11,808 bases of DNA from assembly GCA_003990745.1 (NCBI GenBank), contig RBNI01006046.1:1-11808 (forward strand), written 5' to 3'. The notes beneath the pieces are model-generated. The model had not been told where the DNA came from, searched no databases, and saw nothing but the letters and a program-made list of their open reading frames with translations. Made by a program: the position numbers and the translations under genes. This document shows positions 1 through 8,071 of this stretch, piece by piece (within the stretch, counting starts at the first letter, position 1; each line of letters begins with the position of its first letter). This stretch comes from Jimgerdemannia flammicorona (taxonomy: Eukaryota; Mucoromycota; Endogonomycetes; Endogonales; Endogonaceae).

Positions 1-127
1 TAATAAAATCAAGTCTTTGCAGATTTAAATTAGAAGAGAACCTAGACTATATAGATCAAAAAAATTTATATTTTAGCTATATATGTTAAATATGCTAACT
101 CTAACTATATAGACTAGTCTATTCACT

Positions 128-143
128 AGGACTAGATCATCAG
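128..143. repeat. Target-site duplication of young R1, left copy
   Basis: AGGACTAGATCATCAG lies directly before the element start at 144. The same 15 bases (GGACTAGATCATCAG) return at 1325-1339 after the poly(A) tail. The leading A cannot be told from the tail. Confidence 0.9.
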
Positions 144-1324
144 CAGCTCCTTTCTCCACTACCTTACCAGTCACAAGGTTTGGTAGGTGACCTTCCAAGT
201 CCCCTTTCCCCTATTATTACCCCCTCTATCTCAGGTTGATTTGCTGTGCCTGCAGGGGCATGGTGGGAGGAGGGCAATGGTGATGAGTTGCCCCTTTATC
301 GGTGTTGGATCGGTGCTTCCTCCACTTTTTCATGGATTCTGGTACCTTCAGCTGCATCTGGGGTGTACCCATTTTGGTATGGCACCTTCTTCCTTTTGCC
401 ATCACCAACAAGGAGTTGTCTTGGAGTATCTCAGACTACATAGGGAGTTGGCCAACCTTGGGCATCAAGTGCTCAGTATAGGTTACCTACAGGTCTTTGG
501 TGCCTGTGGTGGGGCCCTCTGGCTTTGGTGAGCTTCCCAGCAAGTGTGGTTCTAGCATAGGTGACTGTTTTTCAGGTGTTGTCAGGATGAGAGGGGAGAT
601 GGCCATCACAGATAGGAGGAAGAGTGATAACAGTGAACCAGTAGGGTGCCAGGCTGGGGGCAGTCATTGGGGCTGGGGCAGGTGCTGCTTTGGTGGGGCC
701 TTTTGATTGGTGCAGCATGGTTAGGTGGTAGGTATCACTCTCGGCTTCTTTTGGTGGGTAGCAGGGTTGGGCCCCAGTTGTCAGGGGGAGTCGGGGGGCC
801 CAAGGCTACCCATTTCAGGCATCTTGGCTGTCAACTGGAACTGGGAGCTGACATGGCAACGTGAACAAGGCCTACTGGCTTGAGTAGTGGGGTATTGGGG
901 GTTTCCTCCCACCTTATGTGTAAGTCCTTTACTTACCTTGACTGGGAGAACTAGGCCCTACCCACCGTGTTGTACTTTGATGAGGGTTTTTCTTTGCCTG
1001 TCATTCTCTTTGGGGTGGCAGGGGCTATTCTATTCGGCTCAGGCATGGCTTTGTACATATGTTGGGTTCTCAGGCATGTGCTTTTGGTTGTTAGCATATG
1101 GTTGGGTTTCCCCTGGTGGTAGGGAGAGCATGGTGCATAGAATGAGGTGCAGGCCTACATTGGCCCTGCTGCACCTGGTATAGTTGAGCTGCTGGACAAT
1201 AGCTAGCCTAGGTTAATGGGGGGGCAGTACTTGGTGGGTGGTGGGGGAGGGTTTTGGTCTATATAGTCTAGGTTCCCTTCCAATAAAAATCCATGGGACA
1301 TGAGTCTATTAAAAAAAAAAAAAA
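144..1324 (+). mobile_element. Young copy of R1, a poly(A)-tailed retroposon of unknown coding capacity
   Basis: A GC-richer island of about 1.18 kb sits abruptly in AT-rich DNA. It has an AATAAA at 1282-1287, ends in an A tract at 1311-1324, and is flanked by a 15-16 bp direct repeat (128-143 and 1325-1339). That is the structure left by LINE-type target-primed reverse transcription of a polyadenylated RNA. Several open frames occur (for example 187-531, 497-706, 887-1183), but they lie in different frames, have odd Trp/Gly/Cys-rich composition and match no family I know. No RNA polymerase III A/B boxes are evident. It may be a non-autonomous LINE, a 5'-truncated LINE or a retroposed mRNA. 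A second, older copy in the same window shows it is a repeat family rather than a one-off pseudogene. Confidence 0.85.
1282..1324 (+). promoter_or_regulatory. Polyadenylation signal and poly(A) tail of young R1
   Basis: AATAAA at 1282-1287 is followed 23 bases later by an uninterrupted A tract (1311-1324). This is normal spacing for mRNA cleavage and polyadenylation. It fixes the sense strand as plus and shows the copy came from a processed RNA polymerase II transcript. Confidence 0.8.
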
Positions 1325-1339
1325 GGACTAGATCATCAG
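1325..1339. repeat. Target-site duplication of young R1, right copy
   Basis: GGACTAGATCATCAG is identical to 129-143 and directly follows the A tract. The identity means neither copy has mutated measurably since insertion. Confidence 0.9.
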
Positions 1340-2265
1340 TCTAAGACCATGAGAGTATATCTATATATCAGATTCAGTAATATTAGAACTGAACAATATA
1401 ATCTCTCTGATATCAAATAAAAGCCAGAGATAAGAAAAACTCTCAAACTATTCAATAAAAATAGAAAGATTCATTATATACATATGTATAAGACTCTCTC
1501 AAAAAGACCGACATATAGACTAAGTTCTAAAAGATTTCAATTCTACACTTTAAGCTTATAAGTCTTGATTATATTACTATATTGGCTTTTAGTTTCCATT
1601 GAGTATCACCAAATGAGAAAGACCCTATCCCTCAAACCTATAGGCCTCAATTGTATTACCATATTAGCTCCTCGTTCTGATTAAATACAGGCAGAATACC
1701 AGCCACTATATTATTCTACTGCCTTCCAGCCAATCAAAAGACACCACTGAAAAAATATCTACTCCAATCCCAATAACTGTCCCTATTCTGAGATCTAACT
1801 GATTCACTATTTTACTCTTTCTATTATCTATAACAGCCATCTCTCCTCTCATCTCAATACTATCCAAAAAGCAGTCAGTTATATCAGAACCAAACTTGTC
1901 AGAAAGCTTGCCAAAGCTCAGAGGACCCTACTATAGATACTGATAATTTGCAGATAATCTATATTGATATTTAATGCTCATATACTATAATAATATATTA
2001 TTGATAATAGTAAAAGAAAGAAGATAGTGTATCAAAATAGATATATTCTAGATATGTATAATTAAAGATATCAGAACTATGAAAAAAAGGAGGAAATATC
2101 AATTTGATACTAATAAAAAGACAACTCAACACTATTGCCCCTCTTACACTACTCTGTAATAGATATAGCAAACTAACTAGAGGTAGAGGGGAAATAAGTA
2201 GTAAAAAAAGAAACTTTAAAATCTTATAATATATAGTATAGTAATAGAAAAAAGAGTAGTTCTCA

Positions 2266-3059
2266 ATATTACTATAGCTCTCTATATATCTCTCTTATAT
2301 TTTACTCTCTCTATCATCACTAACTACTCTTTTCTTCTCACTATCTCTTTCTCTTCTCTCTCTTACTAGTTATCATCTTGGCTGATATCTGTCAATTCTC
2401 TACAAAGTATCTCTCTAGCTCTGTCATTCAAACTCATCTTCAGATATTATTTACAATATTATTGTTCAGTCTATTTATGCCATTTAGGACTACTCTCTTG
2501 CTTTTACTTAATAGAAGATTGTTAAAGTTTGTGGATTTTCTTGCTCTCCTTTGATCTCTGATCTATAGTCTATCTCTAAAGACATTCTGGGCTTATATAG
2601 GCTAGAGAAATCAGAACTGCTATTTCTACAGCAGAACCTTCTTTATAGTATATCTTTATCTCTAAAACTATTTGTGGTTTTAAGTGAATATATTACTCAA
2701 CTTGTCATATTTCTCTTCAGTCTTACTCTCCTGTTATCTCTATATTAAATAATATAGTTGCTTATTTTTCTATAACCTTTGGCTAGTCTAATGTCTCTTA
2801 ATTACTCTAAAGATATCTTCTCTCTCAGCAGAGACCCTTGGGCTGCAGTTTTCATTTGACCAGTCTATAGTTTAGAGGGCTATCTATAGCTACTCTCTCA
2901 TAAAGATCTATGAGGCTAACTCTTTATATATTTAAATTCTTTAAGTGATAGTGAGTTAGAAGAATACTCTCTATAGTCTGTCAAAGTTTTATTTTTTTCT
3001 TTCAGTTATATATAGTTTCAGAACTCACTCTCTACTACTAAAACACTACTATTATTTTC
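2266..3059. other. CT-rich decayed repeat DNA without an intact gene
   Basis: About 800 bases dominated by CT, TA and TT steps, almost free of CpG, with stops in all frames. One plus frame from 2401 gives longish open pieces separated by TAG and TAA codons, as expected for a coding sequence whose CAA/CAG codons mutated. I could not assign it to a family. The segment continues after the nested elements at 8618 and is the substrate into which the foldback element inserted. Confidence 0.6.
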
Positions 3060-3067
3060 CCAATTCC
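3060..3067. repeat. 8-bp target duplication of the foldback element, left copy
   Basis: CCAATTCC lies immediately before the terminal TAGTGCTC. It matches CTAATTCC at 8610-8617 in seven of eight positions, and the single difference is C/T. Confidence 0.65.
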
Positions 3068-3125
3068 TAGTGCTCTGAACGAGTCAATCCAGATGAGATT
3101 CAGATGGGATTCAAATCAACAATTG
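3068..3125. mobile_element. Left tip of a hAT-like foldback MITE (cut off by the YR element)
   Basis: It begins TAGTGCTCTGAACGAGTCAA. This pairs with the reverse complement of the right end, TAGTGCTCCTAATGAGTCAA, with three mismatches in 20. Next come short GATTC/GGATTC-type subterminal repeats also present in the right arm. The segment stops at 3125, where the YR retrotransposon begins. The rest of the left arm resumes at 8096. Confidence 0.75.
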
Positions 3126-3263
3126 CAAAGTGTTCTTCATGTGAAATGTATGTGAGATGTGTTATGCTAAATTGAGTGTGCTGATATAAGCTGGGTTGAT
3201 GGGTTTGGTGAATATGGAAGATGTACTTCCCAGGCCCACCATTCATGTAAAGCAAAGGGGCCA
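3126..3263 (-). repeat. B repeat of the YR element, 3' terminal copy
   Basis: 138 bp copy of 3658-3796 and the 3' end of the element. A further 47 bases (3264-3310), seen only once, separate it from the internal A repeat. Confidence 0.88.
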
Positions 3264-3444
3264 CACATTTATTGTTCCTCCTCCAAAAGAGATGGGTGGG
3301 ATGGGTTGCATAAACTGATTATAGGAACTAACTAAGTATACAGGCTTAGTCTACACACTTGATTGTTAAGATGCGATATATACTCAGTCACTCAGAGGGA
3401 TATTACATATAATGCATACTGAAATATTGCTAAGCTATTTGCCA

Positions 3445-3459
3445 CTGGCATCTTGCCAG
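3445..3459. other. Small conserved hairpin in the A repeat (also at 7881-7897)
   Basis: CTGGCA-TCT-TGCCAG is a 6-bp stem with a 3-base loop, identical in both A repeats, just before the 43-bp subrepeats. Its role is unknown. Confidence 0.4.
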
Positions 3460-3580
3460 GGAACTGAGACTAGGCTAATATTGCATAAGAAACCACATAA
3501 TGGGAACTGAGACTAAGCTAAGATTGCATAACAAACAGTGTGACAAGAAACTGACACTAAGCTAAGATTGTATGAAAGAC
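3459..3580. repeat. Three imperfect 43-bp subrepeats inside the internal A repeat
   Basis: Units start at 3459, 3502 and near 3546 with the same spacing as in the terminal A copy. The array therefore predates the duplication of the A repeat. Confidence 0.7.
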
Positions 3581-3613
3581 CTAAAAGATTGCATGATAGT
3601 GGTTTATCCATGG

Positions 3614-3633
3614 CTTCAGCCACTTTGCTGAAG
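3614..3633 (-). other. Counterpart hairpin in the internal A repeat
   Basis: CTTCAGC-CACTTT-GCTGAAG: a perfect 7-bp stem with the same loop as 8052-8071. The two middle base pairs differ from the other copy but remain paired. Confidence 0.55.
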
Positions 3634-3657
3634 TTTGAGCTATGTTCATAACTCTAA

Positions 3658-3796
3658 CAAAGTGTCCTTCATGTGAAATATATGTGAGATGTGTTATGCT
3701 AAATCAAGTGTACTGATATAAGCTGGGTCAATGGGTTTGGTGAATATAGAAGCATGTACTTCCCAGGCCTACCATTCACGTAAAGCAAAGAGGCCA
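3658..3796 (-). repeat. B repeat of the YR element, inner copy
   Basis: 139 bp, directly abutting the A repeat at 3657/3658. It matches 3126-3263 with one extra base (GAAGCATGTACT against GAAGATGTACT) and scattered transitions. It follows the recombinase gene in sense order. Confidence 0.88.
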
Positions 3797-3917
3797 ATAC
3801 CGTGGACCTGGGGGGTGGTCAGGCTCCTAATTCAGATGCCACCAATCACCACTCTCAGCCAAACTCATAGCCTGCTGGTAATCAGGGAAAGGGGAGTGCT
3901 GCCACAGCCACAGTTGT
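3797..3917. other. Spacer between recombinase stop and inner B repeat
   Basis: About 120 bases downstream (in sense) of the recombinase gene, unique within the window, with no recognisable gene or terminator. Confidence 0.5.
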
Positions 3918-4880
3918 TCAAGGCAGGATACAGTATATATTACGAATGTAACAAGGAAAAGCTGCTGATTTCCAGTGGCCTGCCAGTTGAATAACATGGT
4001 CAGGGTAACTGGCCAAAGCTAACAGAGTAGCACTGCTGATGCAAAAAGAGTGACCATGTATACCACAGGACAGTGAGGTGCCAACCAAGAAAGACCAGAT
4101 GGTGTTAATAAAGGTTATTTGAGTGAGCAGTTGAGATGGGCCAAGGCAGAAGGCCGGGTCTTCTGGCCAGGCTGGGAGTATCTGAATCATGTTGTCAATA
4201 GCAGTGTATGGACAGTCGAATGTGCCAGAAAACCCAAGCAAAACATCACCTATCTCACCAGTCTTTGTTCACAGAAGATGTAAAGACCAGAAGGAGCATG
4301 TATGTACTGAGTCCCATCACCTAAGGAAGTTGGAATGATGTGCCTGCCAGATGGGATTGAAGGCCACACTATCCCACATAGTGAGTTCACCAACTCACAT
4401 AAGACCATAGAAGGCAGAGCAAGCAGCTGCCCAAATGGTGGTGCCAAATGATATATCTAGTTGTAATGTACTATGAATGGCCCATAAATGTTGATGGGTA
4501 ATAGGGTGGCAGTCTTGCAAATGAGAGGGTAGTGGGGGGGAAGCCTGGATAGACTTGAGAATGGTGTTGAAAAGCAGTAGCACCAAGTGCTGTAGTTGGG
4601 GGCCCCACTAGTGGGCCACTTGATAATTAGCTAGATCATAGAAATAGTTCTTGATAGTGATATGAGGTTTACCTTTGCTAGCAAGCCATAGCACCCAATG
4701 GCTTAACAGGTTGTCCTGCAGGGGGAAAGCAGTTGCTTTGAGAATGTTGTAGGAGTTGAGGAAGCAGTGGAGAGAGTTGATGCCAGGGTGCAGGCTGCTG
4801 GTCCAGGTGTGGGACCACTGGTAGAGATATGTGACAAATTGATAGCAAAGCCAAAGGGGGATATGATCAAGGTAGGTAGA
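3918..4880 (-). pseudogene. yr: Tyrosine recombinase of the YR element, both active-site arginines lost
   Basis: The enzyme integrates the circular DNA copy by cutting with a tyrosine. The frame runs from about YLDHIPLWLCYQF (4874) to TGA at 3918-3920. The N-terminal helical part reads KGKPHITIKNYFYDLANY, then HPITHQHLWAIH and AAACSAFYGLM. Next come TGA at 4395-4397 exactly where the first catalytic Arg belongs, then VGELT. TKTGEIGD (4268-4245) keeps the beta-hairpin Lys. The second box reads GHSFCIS, with Cys (4043-4041) in place of the catalytic Arg. GHWKSAAF keeps the His/Trp position, and CYIR keeps the nucleophile Tyr (3950-3948). Other stops are TAG 4608-4610, TGA 4317-4319 and TGA 4269-4271. 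It starts against the RNase H domain in a different frame. Confidence 0.88.
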
Positions 4881-4910
4881 AGTTCCTGGGGGTAGGGAGG
4901 GAGAGTACTG

Positions 4911-5458
4911 TGAGATAAAGGGTCAGCAGGGTTTGATGCAGAGGGGATATACCAAGTCTGAATATTGAATCACATTTCGAGGTGAAGAAGAATGATACAA
5001 TATAGCAAATCGTTGACAAGAGGGTGGTGGCAAGCATGACCACTGGTCAATGCTTCGACATAGGGTTGGCTGTCACACAAAAGAATGATGTGTTGTAAAT
5101 GAAAGGATGGGCCCCAAAGCACTAATGAAACCCAGATGGTAAATATATTCTTCCAGAATATGTCATACCCCTGGCCAACAAAGGAGGGAGCCCACCATAC
5201 ACTCCACCAGCAATGCCCCAGCAGGCTGCTGGCACTGAAGGTCCCAGATGCATCAGTAAAGAAACCACAGTCAATCTAATCAGAATGGTAGAGTAGACAG
5301 CAGCCTGACCATGAGTGAAGAATGTCAGACCACCACTGTAAATCAGTGTAATTGTGAAGGTGGATAATGTTGCCCAATGTAGGGTGGCTTTCAGGAAGCA
5401 GCAAAATGAATAATGCAGTTGCAAAATACTTTCCCATAAGGAAGGATCTGAACCACAT
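4911..5458 (-). pseudogene. pol: RNase H domain of the YR element
   Basis: This domain degrades the RNA strand of the RNA-DNA hybrid during replication. It is one frame off the reverse transcriptase frame. It reads HNYTDLQWWSDILHSWSG (the linker typical of DIRS-like elements), then FFTDASGTFSAS (first catalytic Asp), CDSQPYVEAL (later Asp), and ends SASNPADPLS (last Asp, normally ..N.ADxLSR). Breaks are a TAG at 5276-5278 and a TGA at 4970-4972, plus the frameshift at its 5' side. In living elements it is fused to the reverse transcriptase. The open frame runs on past the domain to TAA at 4703-4705, overlapping the recombinase frame. Confidence 0.8.
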
Positions 5459-6509
5459 ATATCAGGTGGCCTACAAGCAACTGAGCATCATAATGTGACC
5501 ATGGCCAAAGATGGTGAGGGCAAGCAGAATTGGCAGAAGTAAGCCAGTCTGTAATGAGAGTTAAGAGACATACACACTTTTCCTCAGGGAGGCTGATCAT
5601 GGATGGTGCATCAAGACAAAAGTCCACGTACTCAATTGAGGAGGTCAGAGGGATGTCTTTGGACATCTTGAGGGGGAGACGGAATTGTGCAGCAATGGCA
5701 TGAAATTGTGTGTAAGAGAATAGTGCGCTAGCAGGTAGTATGATGTAAATGAAGTCATCAACAAAATGACCCAGGTTGGGAAGGTCATAGAGGTGGGTAT
5801 AGATCCATGTAAAGAGATCCATGAGAGAGGTGAATATGAAGGGGGTGGAGCACAGACCAAATGGGAGAAACATGTTGAGAAAAAGGAGACCAAGTCAGCA
5901 GATGCCTTGTATAGCCAAGTCTGACCAGTAGACAGGAATTATATGAAATGCCTCCTTGACATCTGCTTTCCCAAATAGTACTGTGGGACCAATGGCAATA
6001 AGTAGGAGGATGACAGCTTGGATTGAGTGATACTGAATAGAAAACTCTTCTGGGTCAATGCCATCATTGACTGATGTTCCTTCAGGAAAGGAGAGGTACT
6101 GTATCATCCTGAATTTGGTTGAGTGTTTCTTGGAGATGGTGCCAAGGAGAGTATTGCGAAAGGGGCAAAACTCAATGGGGAGTGCCAATAGGGATACGAA
6201 GGGGCCTAAATAATGGCCAGCAGCTAATTTGCTATGAATGTTGGTGGAAAGAACTTCTTGGTGACAATATGCCAATGTGAGGTTGTCAGATAGCAGATCA
6301 ATGTGAAGCTTGGGGTGGGAGTGGTTGCTATACAAGTAACCATTGCGAAGGCCTGTTAAGTGGTACTGGACTAGGGGTTGGTCAGGATGTAATTGCAAGG
6401 CCTGTATCCACTCCTTTAACTGATAAGGAGTAGTTGGGCATGCAGAGGTTGGTAGTATGGTGAGATTAGCTACAGTGAGCAATGCATGCTGAGGCTGTAT
6501 GGGGTCCAT
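5391..6509 (-). pseudogene. pol: Reverse transcriptase domain of the YR element
   Basis: The reverse transcriptase copies element RNA to DNA in cytoplasmic particles. The frame opens near MDPIQPQ (6509), overlapping the end of gag. In order it shows TGLRNGY, KLAAGHYLGPF, TISKKHSTKFRMI, PEGTSVNDGI, motif A ADVKEAFHIIPV (Asp at 5963-5961), LPFGLCSTPF (motif B region) and the catalytic FVDDF (Asp pair at 5759-5754). This arrangement is that of DIRS/Ngaro-type enzymes rather than Gypsy or Copia. A single TGA at 5895-5897 interrupts it between motifs A and B. Near 5391-5410 a frameshift moves the reading into the RNase H frame. The His in AAGHY and Cys in GLCS sit where Arg is usual, as CpG decay would give. 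Catalytic aspartates are intact. Confidence 0.88.
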
Positions 6510-7725
6510 AGCAGAAGAGGCAGATATGAACTCGACCACAGTTGGAGTGGGGGCAGCCAGGACCATTAAAATTCTGGCAGACCAAGCTAGTGGCACTATC
6601 AGGATATAACAGATTGTCTGGCTTCTGGACAAATGTGGGCCTTTGAAGTGGGGTTTGGGTGCAGGAGCTAATACTGTGCCCCCACACCCCACATTGAAAG
6701 CATGGCATGTTATGGGCAGAGCCTGCCTTTATACTGCCCAGAGCTGTTGATGAAACTCCTGTTGACTGTAATGCTGAGTGAAAAAGGGTCGTCCGGTGAC
6801 TATAAGTAGCAGGAGTGGTCACCAGTTGACCAATGATCATTTCAAATGTATGGTGAACCACCTCCGGGTTGCCAATATCTAGCTCTGAAAATAAAGCTTT
6901 CAGCATACAGACTTGTCTATCAAAGCATTGGAGTGCTATCCAATCATATTGATCATTGATGGTCTTGATAATAAAGATAGTGTGGGCTAGTAGTTGGGGT
7001 GTATGCACTATATGGACAGTGGACCAAGTCGTGCCCAGAGAGAGAAGTGCACCTCAAATATTGAAAATGGCCTCAAGCTAAAGAGGTAGGTCGAGGTTAT
7101 GGTCTGGTGAGTATGTATCCAATTTCTTACAGCTTGTGCGTGATGTAAGGGTGTTCCCAGTCCATTTGGCTAGGATTTGATATTCTCCTATCTCTAGTGA
7201 AGCTAACAGATTGGGGGGGACCCAATCCCACCTTAATATAATATCAGAAATGAAGGAGGACATTAACTCACTGCTGACCAGGGGTCCTATTGGAGCAGGT
7301 GGCGGCATAAGGGGGGCCGCAACTGATGGGGGGGCTATAACTGATGGGGGTACTGTTTGCAGTAAACCCATAGGAAAGGCTGGTAGAGCTGGTGCCATGG
7401 CTGAGCCCAGCCCTGATTGTCTTAGGAGCTATGTCAGAAGTGTGGGTAGTAAATGTTTGATAAGGGCATCTTTGGTTTGCTCTGGTGGCCATGGAGGTTC
7501 CAGGTCTGGTTTGAGATGATATGTGTCCAGATGCACCACCAATACCACTTTTTGACCATCGACTGATAAGTCATGGTCATGGCATAGAGTGACTAAGTAT
7601 TCCTTAAGTAGAGCATGTAGACCTGGTAAATTGGGAATTGGGGCATGAGCTTGTAGAGGATCTTGCATAGGTTGAGCTGGTACTAGTGTGAGAGGACCCT
7701 GGGACTGAGTGTGAATTGGGGGCAT
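6466..7725 (-). pseudogene. gag: gag-like gene of the YR element with SAP-like region and three zinc-binding motifs
   Basis: One frame of about 419 codons, starting MPPIHTQ at 7725 just inside the A repeat and ending at TAA 6466-6468. It should encode the nucleic-acid-binding structural protein that packages element RNA. Residues about 36-66 (LKEYLVTLCHDHDLSVDG...) resemble a SAP DNA-binding fold, a tentative call. A Pro/Ala-rich linker follows. The C-terminus has a CX2CX4HX4C zinc knuckle (near 6702-6661), a CX7CX4CX3H finger (near 6579-6526) and a CX2CX3HX4C knuckle (near 6522-6484). The frame is broken by TAG at 7429-7431, TAG at 7078-7080 and TGA at 7054-7056. The next gene starts in another frame, overlapping by about 44 bases. 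An in-frame ATG at 7785 lies within the repeat and is a less likely start. Confidence 0.75.
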
Positions 7726-7896
7726 GGTTTGTTGGCTTTTTTTTTGTGTAAACTGATTGCAGGAACTAACTAAGTATATAGACATAGTCTATGTACTTGA
7801 TTGTTAAGATGTGATGTGTACTCAGTTGCTCAGAGGGATATTACATGTAATGCATACTGAAATGTTGCTAAGCCATTTGCCACTGGCATCTTGCCA

Positions 7897-8019
7897 GGGA
7901 ACTGAGACTAGGCTAACATTGCATAAGAAACTGTATAATGGGAACTGAGACTAAGCTAAGATTACATAAGAAATGGTGTGGCAGGGAACTGACACTAAGC
8001 TAAGATTGCATGAAAGACC
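7897..8019. repeat. Three imperfect 43-bp subrepeats inside the terminal A repeat
   Basis: GGGAACTGAGACTARGCTAA-type units start at 7897, 7940 and 7984 (GGGAACTGACACTAAGC), with spacing 43-44. They lie in the presumed 5' leader of the element, where repeated units often bind regulators or Gag. No function is shown here. Confidence 0.7.
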
Positions 8020-8051
8020 TGAAAGATTGCATGATAGTGGTTTATCCATGG

Positions 8052-8071
8052 CTTTGGCCACTTTGCCAAAG
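8052..8071 (-). other. Hairpin 24 bp from the element's 5' end
   Basis: CTTTGGC-CACTTT-GCCAAAG: a perfect 7-bp stem with a 6-base loop in the terminal A repeat. The matching site in the other A repeat (3614-3633) also has a perfect stem of different sequence. It could act in the RNA leader or near the recombination end. Confidence 0.55.

Larger units (their letters stand above)
1..2265 (-). mobile_element. Old, mutated copy of retroposon family R1, interrupted by a younger R1 copy
   Basis: Read on the minus strand, 2265 down to 1340 and then 143 down to about 1 aligns along its length with the young R1 copy at 144-1310. Clear anchors are plus 1830-1890 against young 560-640 (shared ATGAGAGGRGAGATGGC) and plus 20-60 against young 1250-1285 (shared CTATATAGTCTAGGTTC). 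Differences are mostly C->T and G->A, so this copy is AT-rich and full of stops. The 5' end near 2265 is where the plus strand switches from AG-rich to CT-rich. The 3' end reaches the window edge, so its tail and target duplication cannot be seen. I recognise no protein in it. Boundaries are good to about 10-20 bases. Confidence 0.8.
3311..3657 (-). repeat. A repeat of the YR element, internal 3' copy
   Basis: 347 bp copy of 7749-8095, sandwiched between the two B repeats. Compared with the terminal copy it often has TA where the other has TG or CA, and CA where the other has TG. This is the pattern of independent C->T decay on either strand. Confidence 0.9.

Noticed and set aside
187..1183. 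Several open frames of 60-114 codons on both strands in young R1
   Set aside because: They overlap in different frames, have odd composition, match no known family, and the older R1 copy does not support conservation of any one frame.
3459..3580. CRISPR-like array (regular 43-bp spacing)
   Set aside because: The units are imperfect tandem repeats without distinct spacers and lie within a retrotransposon repeat of a eukaryotic-type genome.
3731..3994. 87-codon plus-strand open frame
   Set aside because: It lies antisense to the inner B repeat and recombinase end and has no motif; it is a shadow of the minus-strand gene.
7211..7519. 102-codon plus-strand open frame, Gly-rich
   Set aside because: It is antisense to the Pro/Ala-rich linker of gag; the Gly richness is simply the complement of proline codons.
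7750..7785. Start of gag at the upstream in-frame ATG (7785)
   Set aside because: It falls inside the terminal A repeat, so it would be part of the leader. The ATG at 7725 just beyond the repeat is more plausible, though not proven.
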